A model generated the notes under the pieces. The model was not told the DNA's origin, did not search any database, and worked only from the letters and a program-made list of their open reading frames with translations. A DNA stretch of 64,000 nt from Mycolicibacterium litorale (GTDB lineage Bacteria > Actinomycetota > Actinomycetes > Mycobacteriales > Mycobacteriaceae), in NCBI RefSeq assembly GCF_014218295.1, contig NZ_AP023287.1, positions 2,728,001 to 2,792,000 of the forward strand, in the 5' to 3' direction. The first letter of the stretch is position 1, and every line of letters starts with the position of its first letter. Shown here in pieces: positions 47,434-61,436 of the stretch. Made by a program: the position numbers and the translations under genes.

Positions 47434-47496
47434 AGTGGGCGATCCTGCCATGGCGCGGCGCGCTCAGCAGCGCTCGCGACACTCTCGCGGGCGCGC

Positions 47497-47901
47497 TCAG
47501 GCGGCGGGCACGTTCTGCAGCCGCACCTGGCCGCGCGCCACCAGCTTGTCGTTCCCGTCGGTGATCGTGATCAGCCACAACTGCTGGCGCCGGCCGCGGT
47601 GGATGGGTGTGGACACCGCGGTCACGGTGCCCGACGAGATGGCCCGCAGGAAGTCGGTGTTGTTGTTGACGCCCACCACGGTGCCGCCGCCGTTGGCGCT
47701 GAGCCAGACGTGTCCGGACACACTGGCGAGGCTCTCGACGACCGCGCAGTAGACGCCACCGTGCACGATGCCCCACGGCTGCAGCAGCTTGTCGTCGATG
47801 GTGAGCTGCGCACGGCCGCCGTCCGGGGTGACCTCGAGATAGGTGAGGCCGATGTGTTTGTCGTAGCCCTCGCCGAGACTGTCGGGTACCTGAGTCGTCA
47901 C
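47497..47901 (-). CDS. PaaI-type hotdog thioesterase (Rv1847 type)
   Basis: 134 residues from GTG 47901. Hotdog-fold acyl-CoA thioesterase with LLQPWGIVHGGVYCAVVESLAS (the GxxHGG region, with His and the following acidic Glu), VVGVNNNTDFLRAISSGTV and LWLITITDGNDKLVARGQV. The substrate is an aryl or acyl-CoA, unknown. It starts the transcription unit running into ureABCFGD. A frame extension upstream runs into the sRNA terminator hairpin and is not used. Confidence 0.82.
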   Translation of the reverse strand: MTTQVPDSLGEGYDKHIGLTYLEVTPDGGRAQLTIDDKLLQPWGIVHGGVYCAVVESLASVSGHVWLSANGGGTVVGVNNNTDFLRAISSGTVTAVSTPIHRGRRQQLWLITITDGNDKLVARGQVRLQNVPAA

Positions 47902-47954
47902 AGCAGTCGTGTCTACACCGCGCGGCGCGACAGCTGCGGAACGGGTCGGCGTGA

Positions 47955-48082
47955 AAGGCGGACGGGCCCCGCACAACAGATGTGCGGGGCCCGCCCTTCG
48001 ATGGACCGGGGGTCTCTGCAGCCCTCAGGACTCCGGCGCGGTCCGGTGGTTCTCGGTGGATCTCGTGGTGCTCGGTCGATCT
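47955..48082 (-). ncRNA. mrsI: Candidate iron-regulated small RNA, probable MrsI
   Basis: Seen: on the minus strand, -35 TTGCTT (48118-48113) and -10 TATGCT (48094-48089) are 18 bp apart, an IdeR-box-like sequence overlaps the -10, and a 13-bp-arm hairpin (47993-47963) followed by UUUC ends the transcript. Predicted length is about 125 nt with no open frame. Known: MrsI of M. tuberculosis (ncRv11846) is a short IdeR-repressed sRNA that saves iron by repressing iron-protein mRNAs and maps between the Rv1846c (blaI) and Rv1847 (thioesterase) genes, on the Rv1847 strand. Here the candidate has the same neighbour and orientation; a FhuF-like gene separates it from blaI. The name is an inference from synteny and promoter design. 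Confidence 0.68.
47963..47993 (-). terminator. Hairpin terminator at the 3' end of the candidate sRNA
   Basis: Arms CGGGCCCCGCACA and TGTGCGGGGCCCG with a 5-nt loop. Flanking bases allow a longer imperfect stem, and the minus strand continues as CCGCCTTTC. Located 62 bp ahead of the thioesterase start. Confidence 0.75.
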
Positions 48083-48091
48083 GGCATCAGC

Positions 48092-48110
48092 ATAGGCAAG
48101 GCTGCCCTAA
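48092..48110 (-). promoter_or_regulatory. IdeR-box-like site on the sRNA promoter
   Basis: The plus-strand sequence ATAGGCAAGGCTGCCCTAA matches 14 of 19 positions of the IdeR consensus TTAGGTTAGGCTAACCTAA. It overlaps the -10 of the promoter read on the minus strand, so iron-loaded IdeR should repress it. It also overlaps the last bases of the FhuF-like gene. Confidence 0.6.
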
Positions 48111-48874
48111 TTAAGCAAGACCTTCCCTCCGCCGCGGACCGAACCGCGCACCGGGAGGCCGAACCCGACGAGCGCGTCGAGCACGGCCTGCCCGCGGCGC
48201 ATGCTCGTCCACTCGCTCGAACCGGCCAGCAGCGGCACCTGGGTGGCCGCCCCGACGACGGCGCCGCCGACCAGGTGCCACATCGCCGCCACCGACATCG
48301 CGCCGTCACTGATGACGGCCAATTTCGCGAACAGCGGCGCGAGCGCGCGGTGGCTGCGGTGCGCGACCCAGGTGGTCAGCGCGGCCTCACTCGGCAGCGC
48401 GACGATGCCCTGGGGGGTGCCCAGCGGCGGCCCGGGCCGGCTGAAGTGGGGGTCGTCCGGCAGGGCGCGCACCGTGGGGTCGACGACGCCCACCCAGTCG
48501 ATGGCGCCTTCGGAGTCGACGTGCACCCAGAGGTTCTCCAGGCCGGTGTCCCAGGCGCGGCCCTCGAGGACCAGAAGCGGGATCACGCGACCGAGCACGA
48601 CGTGGGCGAGCGTGGCGGCGAGCTGCTGCGCGACCGCGGCCCGGTTGTCGGTCTCGGCCGCGGCCAGATCGAACATCGCCTGCAGCCGGTCCCCGGTGAG
48701 CGCCTCGGTCAGCGGCCACCACCGCCGCCTGGACAGATCGCCCATCACGGCCACGCCGTACACCCGCGGGCACTCCGGATACAGCTCGCGCAGCCGACGG
48801 CTCGATTCGTGCAGCGGCAGGGTCTGCTTGATGGCCATGCCCGCGATCAGCGGATCTTCGATCAGTGCCGTCAC
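48107..48874 (-). CDS. FhuF-like iron reductase family protein without the cysteine cluster
   Basis: 255 residues from GTG 48874, chosen because GGGAGG lies 4 bases upstream; a longer frame would cross the IdeR box. The layout (helical N-half, then LAHVVLGRVIPLLVLEGRAWD, ENLWVHVDSEGAIDWVG, GGAVVGAATQVPLLAG and a C-terminal basic stretch) resembles FhuF/IucA-like ferric reductases. FhuF proteins normally end in a cysteine cluster that binds a 2Fe-2S centre; here the only cysteine seen is in YPECPRV. It is probably involved in siderophore iron handling but may not bind the cluster itself. The gene is repressed by iron, judging from the IdeR box at 48901. Confidence 0.6.
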   Translation of the reverse strand: MTALIEDPLIAGMAIKQTLPLHESSRRLRELYPECPRVYGVAVMGDLSRRRWWPLTEALTGDRLQAMFDLAAAETDNRAAVAQQLAATLAHVVLGRVIPLLVLEGRAWDTGLENLWVHVDSEGAIDWVGVVDPTVRALPDDPHFSRPGPPLGTPQGIVALPSEAALTTWVAHRSHRALAPLFAKLAVISDGAMSVAAMWHLVGGAVVGAATQVPLLAGSSEWTSMRRGQAVLDALVGFGLPVRGSVRGGGKVLLN

Positions 48875-48900
48875 TGCACCTCCCGGCGACTCGGCGTGAG

Positions 48901-48919
48901 TTAGGTTAGCCTTACTATA
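48901..48919 (-). promoter_or_regulatory. IdeR box and -10 of the FhuF-like gene
   Basis: TTAGGTTAGCCTTACTATA matches 15 of 19 positions of the IdeR consensus. On the minus strand TATAGT (48919-48914) is a -10 element, so the box covers the transcription start about 30 nt ahead of the GTG. Iron-dependent repression is expected. Confidence 0.7.
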
Positions 48920-49038
48920 ACTACGCACCATCGTAGGACCAGACGCTGTGATTGGTTTCACAACCACCCGGGGTGACCAGCGCGGGAATGCTCGCGATGA
49001 GGAAGACTGTTGCTCCTCTGCGTCGGATACGACGCGCG

Positions 49039-49057
49039 GTAGTACCCTGGTTCTACT
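49039..49057. promoter_or_regulatory. Candidate BlaI operator
   Basis: AGTA (49041-49044) and TACT (49054-49057) form an inverted pair within GTAGTACC...TTCTACT, 20 bp ahead of the blaI start. BlaI sites in mycobacteria are built on TACTACA-like arms. The match here is partial. Confidence 0.3.
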
Positions 49058-49077
49058 GTTCAGGAGAGTGACGGAAG

Positions 49078-49494
49078 ATGGCCAAGTTGACGCGTCTGGG
49101 TGAGCTCGAGCGTGAGGTGATGGACCACCTGTGGTCCGCCCGCGAGCCCCAGACTGTGCGCCAGGTCCACGAGGCGCTCGCCGCTCGCCGCGACCTGGCC
49201 TACACCACGATCATGACCGTGCTGCAGCGATTGGCGAAGAAGAACCTGGTCGTGCAGCACCGGGACGACCGCGCCCACCGCTACGCGCCCACCCACGGCC
49301 GCGACGAACTCGTCGCCGGACTGATGGTGGACGCCCTCGATCAGGCCGCGGACTCCGGCAGCCGGGAGGCCGCGCTGGTGCACTTCGTCGAACGCGTCGG
49401 CGCCGATGAGGCCGCCGCGCTGCGCCGTGCCCTTGCCGAATTGGAGGGCAAGCATCGTCTGACCCCGCCCGCTGGCGATCCGGGTACCGCCTGA
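49078..49494 (+). CDS. blaI: BlaI/MecI-type transcriptional repressor (Rv1846c type)
   Basis: 138 residues. Winged-helix DNA-binding domain at about 1-75 with TRLGELEREVMDHLWSAREPQTVRQVHEALAARRDLAYTTIMTVLQRLAKKNLVVQHRDDRAHRYAPTHG, then a C-terminal dimer region. The family represses beta-lactamase genes and is inactivated by cleavage by a membrane metalloprotease. The M56 peptidase gene follows after 14 bp, the classic partner arrangement. It has its own promoter region with a possible operator upstream. Confidence 0.92.
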   Translation: MAKLTRLGELEREVMDHLWSAREPQTVRQVHEALAARRDLAYTTIMTVLQRLAKKNLVVQHRDDRAHRYAPTHGRDELVAGLMVDALDQAADSGSREAALVHFVERVGADEAAALRRALAELEGKHRLTPPAGDPGTA

Positions 49495-49508
49495 GCGACA
49501 ATTGAGGA

Positions 49509-50459
49509 GTGTCCGCGCTGGCCTTCACCGTTGTCGCGCTGCTCCTCGTGGGGCCGGTGCCGGCGTTGTTGGCTCGCGCATCCTGGCCGATGCGCGCTCC
49601 GCGGGCCTCGATAGTCCTGTGGCAGTCCATCGCGCTGGCCGGTGTGCTCTCGGCGTTCTCCGCCGGCATCGCGATCGCCAGCCGGTTGTTCGTCCCCGGC
49701 CCCGACGGCAGGCCGACCGCCACCATCACCAGTGAGATCGACGCGCTCGGCTGGCCGCTGTGGCTGCTCTACGTCGTGGCGTTCGCGCTCACCCTGGTCA
49801 TCGGCGCCCGCCTGATCGTCTCGGTGCTGCAGGTGGCCGTCGCCACGCGGCGCCGGCGTGCGCATCACCGCATGATGGTCGACCTGCTCGGAGTCTGCCG
49901 GGACGCCGTGCCGACCGACGTGCGCAAACAAGCCAGCGGCCTGCGCGTGCTCGAAGTCAAGCAACCGCTCGCCTACTGCCTGCCCGGGGTGCGCAGCCGC
50001 GTCGTCCTCAGCGAAGGTGCACTCAACACCCTGGCGCACGACGAGCTCGCCGCGATCCTCACCCATGAACGGGCCCACCTGCGGGCACGCCACGACCTGG
50101 TGCTCGAGATGTTCACCGCGGTACACGCGGCCTTCCCCCGCGTCGTCCGTAGCGCCAGCGCCCTCGACGCGGTGCGCCTGCTGGTCGAGCTGCTCGCCGA
50201 CGACGCCGCCGTGCGCACCGCCGGACCCCGGCCGCTCGCCCGCGCGCTCGTCGCCTGTGCCGCAGGCCGCGCCCCGTCCGGTGCGCTCGCCGCGGGCGGG
50301 CCGACCACCGTGATCCGCGTACGCCGCCTCGGCGGCCGGCCCAACAGCCTGGCCCTGGCCGTCACCGCCTATCTCGCGGCGGCGGCAGTCCTCGTCGTCC
50401 CCACGGTGGCGGTGGCGGTGCCGTGGCTGACCGAACTGCACCGACTGTTCGTCCGTTAG
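49509..50459 (+). CDS. M56 family membrane metallopeptidase (BlaR1-like, Rv1845c type)
   Basis: 316 residues. Several membrane segments (about 1-24, 35-52, 77-105 and 290-308) surround a cytoplasmic zinc protease with LTHERAHLRARHD (HExxH) and a downstream ELLADDAAV that supplies the third ligand. It lacks the large penicillin-binding sensor domain of BlaR1. It is expected to cleave or regulate the BlaI repressor encoded immediately upstream, probably in response to cell-wall stress. Confidence 0.9.
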   Translation: MSALAFTVVALLLVGPVPALLARASWPMRAPRASIVLWQSIALAGVLSAFSAGIAIASRLFVPGPDGRPTATITSEIDALGWPLWLLYVVAFALTLVIGARLIVSVLQVAVATRRRRAHHRMMVDLLGVCRDAVPTDVRKQASGLRVLEVKQPLAYCLPGVRSRVVLSEGALNTLAHDELAAILTHERAHLRARHDLVLEMFTAVHAAFPRVVRSASALDAVRLLVELLADDAAVRTAGPRPLARALVACAAGRAPSGALAAGGPTTVIRVRRLGGRPNSLALAVTAYLAAAAVLVVPTVAVAVPWLTELHRLFVR

Positions 50460-50514
50460 GCCTGCTGGTCTCTTCCCGTCGCGACACCACAACAGAAAAC
50501 GAAAGGCTGCGCCC

Positions 50515-53482
<2,968 letters not shown>

Positions 53483-53725
53483 CGGCCGACGACGACCGGT
53501 AGCGGGTGGGCAGCGCGTCCGCCGCCGGTTACGATTGGGTATTCGCGCCGTCATCTGTTGACGTCCGCCGTCCGACCGAGGAAGGGATCACGTGCCGCAG
53601 GCACCCGCCGAGGCCCGGTGTGCACCCGAGGCCTGCAGGGCCGAGCACCCGTCCGCCGAGCCATCCGACGCAGAACCCTCCCCTAGCCGGCCGGGCTCGG
53701 GGCCCGGCACACCGGTGGGAAGGCG

Positions 53726-55113
<1,388 letters not shown>

Positions 55114-55114
<1 letters not shown>

Positions 55115-56166
55115 TGGGTGGCGATCTGTTCGGTGTCCTGCTGACGGTGCTGCTGCTGGCGCTCAACGCGTTCTTCGTCGCCTCGGAGTTCGCGCTCATC
55201 TCGGCGCGCCGCGACCGGCTCGAGGCCCTGGTCGAACAGGGCAAGAAGAGTGCGGTGACGGTGATCCGTGCCGGTGAGCACCTCTCGCTGATGCTGGCCG
55301 GCTCCCAGCTCGGCATCACGATCTGTTCGATCCTGCTGGGCCGCGTCGGCGAACCGGCGGTGGCGCATCTGCTCGAGAAACCGTTCGGGTTGCTCGGCAT
55401 CCCCGACGCGGTGCTGCACTCGGTCTCGTTCGTGGTGGCGTTGAGTGTGGTGGTCACGCTGCACGTGCTGCTGGGCGAGATGGTGCCGAAGAACATCGCG
55501 ATCGCCGGTCCGGAGTCGGCGGCGATGCTGCTCATCCCGGTTTATCTGGTCTACATCCGGGCCGCGCGGCCGCTGATCGCGTTCTACAACTGGTGCGCGA
55601 ACGCGACGCTGCGGGCGTGCGGGGTCGAGCCCAAGGACGAACTCGACGTCAACGTGTCCACGGTGGAGCTGTCGGAGATGATCGCCGAATCGGTCTCGGA
55701 GGGTCTGCTGGACCCCGAGGAGCACACCCGGCTGACGCGTGCCCTGCAGATCCGCAACCGCTCGGTCAGGGACGTGGCGATGCCGCTGGACACCATCCAC
55801 GCCGTTCCGGCCTCGGCTCCCGGTCGCGGGCCGACGGTCGCGGCCGTCGAGCGGGCGCTGGCCGAGACCGGCTATTCGCGCTTCCCGGTCACCGCACCCT
55901 CCGGGCAGTACCTCGGCTATCTCCACATCAAGGACGTGCTGCCCCTGGTCGACGACCCCGATGCGGTGCTGGACCGGTCGATGGTGCGCCCGTTGCCGCA
56001 GCTGCCCGCGTCGCTGCCGCTGCCCGATGCGCTGTCGCGGCTGCGCCGCACCAACAGCCACCTCGCGCTGGTCACCTCCGACGGGGCGATCACCGCGATG
56101 GTCGCCCTGGAGGACCTCGTGGAGGACCTGGTCGGCACCGTGCGCGACGGAACACATCGGCGGTGA
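55114..56166 (+). CDS. DUF21/CBS membrane protein (hemolysin C-like, Rv1841c type)
   Basis: 350 residues. Same plan as the upstream protein but without the C-terminal CorC/HlyC domain: a four-segment DUF21 domain (LLTVLLLALNAFFVASEFALISARRDRLEALVEQGKKSA) and two CBS repeats (MPLDTIHAVPASAPGR and TNSHLALVTSDGAITAMVALEDLVEDLVGTV). A long frame open upstream belongs to another frame of the neighbour; the ATG at 55114 overlapping the stop is the start. The two proteins probably work together. Confidence 0.9.
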
Positions 56167-57083
56167 TGGTCGAGTTCCTCGACGAATCGGCCTGGGCGCA
56201 GCGTGCGGGCGCCCACCGGGATCGGGTGGACGCGTTCTGCGCACCGCATCGTGAGCGGCGCCGCACCGGACGCGCCCATCCGGTATGGGATTTCCTGTTC
56301 ACCTACTACAGCCTGCGGCCGCGTCGGCTGCGGTGGTGGCATCCGGGTTTCGGTGTGGTGCTCACCGGTGCCGCGGCCCGGGGATACCTGGGGCGCACCG
56401 GCTACCGCGAGGTCCGGGGCGGGGTCACGGTGACCGCCGAGCACCTTCGGGCCCGCGCGGACACGGTGGGTTTCGTGGCCGGGTTGCTGCGCGCCACCGC
56501 CGCGAGACCGGCCCGGCTGAACTGCTTCGGACTGCACGAGTGGGCGATGGTCTACCGATCCCCCGACACCAGGCACGGCGCGGTGCCGTTGCGGCTCGGG
56601 CACGCGGGTACCGACGCGGTGGTGGAGTCGATGTCGTTGCGCTGCAGCCACTTCGACGCCTACCGCTTCTTCACCGATGCCGCGGTCGGGCGCAATGCCG
56701 AGCCGTTGAGCCGCGAGCGCCAGGTCGAGACCGAGCAGCCGGGCTGCCTTCATGCGGCGATGGATCTGTACAAGTGGGCCTACAAGCTGGCCCCGTTGGT
56801 GCCGTCGGATCTGGTGATGGACGGCCTGGAGCTCGCCGCCGACGCCCGGCTGCTGGACATGCGCGCCAGTCCATATGACCTGCGGGAGTATGGATTCGAG
56901 CCGATCGCTGTCGAAACCCCTGGTGGACGCGCCGACTATGTCAGGGCGCAGCAGGAGATCGCCGACCGGGCGGCCCCGCTGCGCGCCACACTGACGGCCC
57001 GTTGTGACGCGCTCCTCACCGCTTTGGACGCCGACGACACGGACGCGGTGCGCGCTGGATTCGCCGTCTTTACCGATGGGTAA
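56166..57083 (+). CDS. Uncharacterised protein often annotated as 3-methyladenine DNA glycosylase
   Basis: 305 residues from ATG 56166 overlapping the previous stop. Conserved-looking blocks: HPVWDFLFTYYSLRPRRLRWWHPGFGVVL, NCFGLHEWAMVYRS and RPARL plus PSDLVMDGLELAADARLLDMRASPYDLREYG. I recall similar actinobacterial proteins being labelled 3-methyladenine DNA glycosylase, but none of the AlkA, Tag or AAG active-site motifs is visible, so the label is weak. It ends 58 bp before glcB and is co-linear with the DUF21 pair. Confidence 0.6.
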   Translation: MVEFLDESAWAQRAGAHRDRVDAFCAPHRERRRTGRAHPVWDFLFTYYSLRPRRLRWWHPGFGVVLTGAAARGYLGRTGYREVRGGVTVTAEHLRARADTVGFVAGLLRATAARPARLNCFGLHEWAMVYRSPDTRHGAVPLRLGHAGTDAVVESMSLRCSHFDAYRFFTDAAVGRNAEPLSRERQVETEQPGCLHAAMDLYKWAYKLAPLVPSDLVMDGLELAADARLLDMRASPYDLREYGFEPIAVETPGGRADYVRAQQEIADRAAPLRATLTARCDALLTALDADDTDAVRAGFAVFTDG

Positions 57084-57141
57084 GCTGGATCGACGGCGGC
57101 GCGCCGGATGGCGCGCGGGATAACGGCCGAGGAGGAAGACG

Positions 57142-59343
57142 ATGACCGATCGCGTGACGGTGGGCAACCTGCGCGTGGCCCGCGTGCTCTACGACTTCAT
57201 CACCAACGAGGCGCTGCCCGGCACCGACCTCGACCCGGACAGCTTCTGGTCGGGCGTCGACAAGGTCGTCGCCGATCTCACCCCCCGCAACCAGGAACTG
57301 CTCGCCCGCCGCGACGAGCTGCAGGCCCAGCTCGACAAGTGGCACCGGCAGCGCGCCATCGGCCCGCACGACGCCGACGAGTACAAGCAGTTCCTCGTCG
57401 ACATCGGTTATCTGCAGCCGGATCCGGGTGACTTCACGATCACCACCACCGGCGTCGACGACGAGATCACCACGACGGCCGGTCCGCAGCTGGTGGTGCC
57501 CATCCTCAACGCCCGTTTCGCGCTCAACGCCGCCAACGCCCGCTGGGGTTCGCTCTACGACGCGCTCTACGGCACCGACGTGATCAGCGAGGACGACGGC
57601 GCCGAGAAGGGCTCCGGATACAACCGGGTGCGCGGTGACAAGGTGATCGCCTACGCCCGCGAATTCCTCGACGGCGCTGTTCCGTTGGCATCGGGCTCGT
57701 ATTCCGACGCCACCGGCTTCAAGGTCGACGACGGGCAGGTCCTCATCACCCTCGGCGACGACCTGTCCACCGGCTTGGCGGCCCCTGAGCAGTTCGTCGG
57801 TTACCTCGGTGAGGCCGACCGCCCGTCGGCGATCCTGTTGCGCCACAACGGGCTGCACATCGAGATCCTCATCGACCCGGACTCCCCCGTCGGCTCCACC
57901 GACAAGGCGGGCGTCAAGGACGTCGTGCTCGAATCCGCCGTCACCACCATCATGGATTTCGAGGACTCCGTGGCCGCCGTCGACGCCGAGGACAAGGTGC
58001 TCGGCTACCGCAACTGGCTGGGCCTCAACCGCGGTGACCTCAAAGAAGAGGTCAGCAAGGGCGGTAAGACCTTCACCCGCGTCCTCAACGAGGACCGCAC
58101 CTACACCCGCCCGGACGGTGGCGAGCTGACCCTTCCGGGTCGCAGCCTGCTGTTCGTGCGCAACGTCGGCCACCTGATGACGAACGACGCCATCACCCGA
58201 GTCGAGGACAACGGCGAAGAAACCGAGGTGTACGAGGGCATCCAGGATGCGCTGTTCACCGGCCTGATCGCCATGCACGGGCTCAAGGAGAGCGAGAAGA
58301 ACGGCCCGCTGCGCAACAGCCGCACCGGATCGGTCTACATCGTCAAGCCCAAGATGCACGGCCCCGACGAGGTGGCCTACACCGCGGACCTGTTCAGCCG
58401 CGTCGAGGACGTGCTCGGGTTGCCGCAGAACACGCTCAAGGTGGGCATCATGGACGAGGAGCGGCGCACCACGCTCAACCTCAAGGCCTGCATCAAGGCC
58501 GCCGCCGACCGTGTGGTGTTCATCAACACCGGATTCCTCGACCGCACCGGCGACGAGATCCACACCTCGATGGAGGCCGGTCCGATGATCCGCAAGGGTG
58601 CGATGAAGAGCACCCCGTGGATCAAGGCCTACGAGGACCAGAACGTCGACGTCGGCCTGGCCACCGGATTCTCCGGGAAGGCGCAGATCGGCAAGGGCAT
58701 GTGGGCGATGACCGACCTCATGGCCGACATGGTCGAGCAGAAGATCGGTCAGCCGAAGGCCGGTGCCACCACCGCGTGGGTGCCGTCGCCGACCGCCGCC
58801 ACCCTGCATGCGATGCACTACCACCAGGTCGACGTGTACGAGGTGCACAAGGAATTGATGGGCACGTCGCGAGCCAGCATCGACGATCTGCTGACGATCC
58901 CGCTGGCCAAGGAACTGGCGTGGGCTCCGGAGGAGATCCGCGAGGAGGTCGACAACAACTGCCAGTCGATCCTCGGCTACGTGGTCCGCTGGATCGATGC
59001 CGGCGTCGGCTGCTCGAAGGTCCCCGACATCCACGACATCGCGCTGATGGAGGACCGCGCCACGCTGCGGATCTCCAGCCAGCTGCTCGCGAACTGGCTG
59101 CGTCACGGCGTCATCACCGAAGACGACGTCAAGACCAGCCTGCGCCGGATGGCCGCGGTGGTCGACGAGCAGAACGCGAAGGACCCCGACTTCAAGCCGA
59201 TGGCGACCGACCCTGATTCCAGCATCGCCTTCCAGGCGGCGCAGGAACTGATCCTCGCCGGCGCGGCCCAGCCGAACGGCTACACGGAGCCGATCCTGCA
59301 CCGACGCCGCCGCGAGTACAAAGCCGCCGTCGCCGGCGCCTGA
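57142..59343 (+). CDS. glcB: Malate synthase G
   Basis: 733 residues. Condenses glyoxylate and acetyl-CoA to malate in the glyoxylate shunt. Single-chain isoform G with an N-terminal helical clasp ([23 protein letters not shown]), a TIM barrel with [21 protein letters not shown] [26 protein letters not shown], and catalytic region [24 protein letters not shown] with Asp/Glu for Mg2+, then [23 protein letters not shown] lies before the ATG. Corresponds to Rv1837c. Confidence 0.96.
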   Translation: MTDRVTVGNLRVARVLYDFITNEALPGTDLDPDSFWSGVDKVVADLTPRNQELLARRDELQAQLDKWHRQRAIGPHDADEYKQFLVDIGYLQPDPGDFTITTTGVDDEITTTAGPQLVVPILNARFALNAANARWGSLYDALYGTDVISEDDGAEKGSGYNRVRGDKVIAYAREFLDGAVPLASGSYSDATGFKVDDGQVLITLGDDLSTGLAAPEQFVGYLGEADRPSAILLRHNGLHIEILIDPDSPVGSTDKAGVKDVVLESAVTTIMDFEDSVAAVDAEDKVLGYRNWLGLNRGDLKEEVSKGGKTFTRVLNEDRTYTRPDGGELTLPGRSLLFVRNVGHLMTNDAITRVEDNGEETEVYEGIQDALFTGLIAMHGLKESEKNGPLRNSRTGSVYIVKPKMHGPDEVAYTADLFSRVEDVLGLPQNTLKVGIMDEERRTTLNLKACIKAAADRVVFINTGFLDRTGDEIHTSMEAGPMIRKGAMKSTPWIKAYEDQNVDVGLATGFSGKAQIGKGMWAMTDLMADMVEQKIGQPKAGATTAWVPSPTAATLHAMHYHQVDVYEVHKELMGTSRASIDDLLTIPLAKELAWAPEEIREEVDNNCQSILGYVVRWIDAGVGCSKVPDIHDIALMEDRATLRISSQLLANWLRHGVITEDDVKTSLRRMAAVVDEQNAKDPDFKPMATDPDSSIAFQAAQELILAGAAQPNGYTEPILHRRRREYKAAVAGA

Positions 59344-59351
59344 GGGTAGGC

Positions 59352-61436
59352 ATGGGCAGGCACAGCATCCCCGATCCCGAGGACTCCGACGACGCCGGTA
59401 TCCCGGAGGACGAAACCACCGATGGCGGCGACGATTACGACTCCCGGCCCGGAGGTCGGCACAGCGGCGAGTTCCCGATGCAGTACTTCGCCCGGCCGGA
59501 CGACGACCAGCGGGAGAGCCCGGACGACTACGAATACGACGCCTACGCCGAGGACGAACCCGAAGACGCCGACCACGACAACGCCGACCACTACAACGCC
59601 GACCACGACGACGCCGACGACCGTCCGACGACGGCCATCCCCCGGCCGCCCACCGATCCGGCCGGGCCCGCCCACGGGGGCGGCGGATGGGATGGCGGCG
59701 ACTGGACCGGCAGCCACCGGGCGGTGACGCCGGCCCGGCGCGGGATCAGCCGGGGTGTCATCGCGGCCCTCGTCACGGTCGTCGTGGTGGTCGGCGCGGT
59801 GATCTTGTGGCGCTTCTTCGGCGACGCCCTGTCCAACCGCAGTGACGCCGCATCGGCCCGCTGCGTCGACGGCAACCTCGACGTCGCCGTGCTCGCCGAC
59901 CCGACGATCGCCGACACCATCCGCGGGCTGGCCGACCAGTACAACGAGGGTGCCGCCCCGGTCGGCGACCGGTGTGTGAAGGTCGGCGTCAAACCGGCCG
60001 GTTCCGAGCAGGTCATCAACGGCTTCGGGGAGAACTGGCCGACCGATCTGGGCGAGCGCCCGGCACTGTGGATCCCGGCGAGCGGTGTCTCGGCGGCCCG
60101 ACTCGAGGCGGCGACCGACCAGAAGACCGTCAGCGATTCCCGCACCCTGGTCAGCTCGCCAGTCGTTCTCGCGATGCGGCCGGAGCTGAAAGACGCGATG
60201 ACGCAACAGAACTGGGGCACGCTGCCCGGCCTGCAGACCAACCCCAACGCGCTCGACGGTCTCGGTCTGCCCGGGTGGGGCGCGCTGAAGCTCGCACTGC
60301 CCCGAAGCGGTAACGCCGACGCGTCGTATCTGGCGGCCGAGGCAGTCGCCGCGGCCACCGCACCGGACGGCGCCCCCGCCACCGACGGGATCGCGGCCGT
60401 CAACACGCTCGCCGCAGGCGCGCCCGAACTGCCCTCCGACACCGCGGACGCCGCGATGGAGGCGCTCGTGCGGTCGGGTGACCCGGCCACGGCGCCGGTG
60501 CATGCGGTCGCGACCACCGAGCAGCAGGTGGTGGCCCGGGCGGCGGATCTGCCCGACGCCGGATCCGCCCTCACCTCGTGGCTTCCCCCTGGTCCGGTGG
60601 CAACCGCCGACTACCCCACGGTGCTGCTGTCGGGTGACTGGCTGGAACGCGAACAGGTCACCGCCGCCAGCCAGTTCGCCCGGTTCATGCGGGAGCCCGA
60701 GCGCCTCGCCGAACTGAGCAAGGCCGGCTTCCGAACCCCCGGTGGCAATCCCCCGGCGAACGACGTCACCGACTTCCCGCCGCTGGCGGCTCCGCTGTCC
60801 GTCGGCGACGACGCCGCCAGGGTGAAACTCGCCGACGCGTTGACCTCGCCGGCGCGGGCCAGCACCACGACGATCATGCTCGACCTGTCGATGCCCACCG
60901 CCGAGGGCGACAACTCACGGATGGGCAATGTCGTCAACGCGCTGATTCCGCGGGTCGAGGCGCTCGCGCCGTCGACGGCGGTGGGCCTGTGGACGTTCGA
61001 CGCCACTGCCGGTAGCTCGCAGGTCACCACCGGTCCGCTGTCGGAGCCGGTCGGCGGCCAACCACGTTCGGCCGCGCTGACCTCGACGCTCGATTCACTG
61101 TCGTCCACCTCCGGCGGCGCGGTGTCGTTCACGACGCTGCGGCTGGTCTACAACGATGCGCTCGCGAAGTTCCGCGCCGGCCAGCCGAATTCGGTGTTGG
61201 TGATCACCGAGGGTCCGCACACCGATCGGACACTGGACGGCCCCGGTCTCGAGGCGTTCATCCGCGACGCGTTCGATCCCGCACGGCCGGTGGCGGTCAA
61301 CGTCATCGATTTCGGTGACGACCCCGACCGGTCGACGTGGGAGTCGGTCGCACGGACCACCGGCGGTCAGTACCAGAACCTCGCGACGTCGGCGTCGCCC
61401 GAGTTGACGGCGGCGATCACCACGTTGCTCCGGTGA
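59352..61436 (+). CDS. VWA-domain membrane-anchored protein with acidic N-tail (Rv1836c type)
   Basis: 694 residues, 8 bp after glcB. A highly acidic, low-complexity cytoplasmic tail with repeated D/N/H/A units (about 60-90) precedes one membrane segment (about 132-155). Outside the membrane there is a substrate-binding-like domain (GNLDVAVLADPTIADTIRGLADQYN onward) and a C-terminal von Willebrand A domain (about 500-694) opening with TTIMLDLSMPTAEGDN. The MIDAS DxSxS is incomplete (DLSMP). Function unknown; position after glcB matches M. tuberculosis Rv1836c. Confidence 0.82.
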   Translation: MGRHSIPDPEDSDDAGIPEDETTDGGDDYDSRPGGRHSGEFPMQYFARPDDDQRESPDDYEYDAYAEDEPEDADHDNADHYNADHDDADDRPTTAIPRPPTDPAGPAHGGGGWDGGDWTGSHRAVTPARRGISRGVIAALVTVVVVVGAVILWRFFGDALSNRSDAASARCVDGNLDVAVLADPTIADTIRGLADQYNEGAAPVGDRCVKVGVKPAGSEQVINGFGENWPTDLGERPALWIPASGVSAARLEAATDQKTVSDSRTLVSSPVVLAMRPELKDAMTQQNWGTLPGLQTNPNALDGLGLPGWGALKLALPRSGNADASYLAAEAVAAATAPDGAPATDGIAAVNTLAAGAPELPSDTADAAMEALVRSGDPATAPVHAVATTEQQVVARAADLPDAGSALTSWLPPGPVATADYPTVLLSGDWLEREQVTAASQFARFMREPERLAELSKAGFRTPGGNPPANDVTDFPPLAAPLSVGDDAARVKLADALTSPARASTTTIMLDLSMPTAEGDNSRMGNVVNALIPRVEALAPSTAVGLWTFDATAGSSQVTTGPLSEPVGGQPRSAALTSTLDSLSSTSGGAVSFTTLRLVYNDALAKFRAGQPNSVLVITEGPHTDRTLDGPGLEAFIRDAFDPARPVAVNVIDFGDDPDRSTWESVARTTGGQYQNLATSASPELTAAITTLLR

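Noticed and set aside
59560..59630. Short GCCGACCAC repeats
   Set aside because: They are in-frame codons of the acidic D/N/H/A tail of the VWA protein; degenerate and not a mobile or regulatory repeat.
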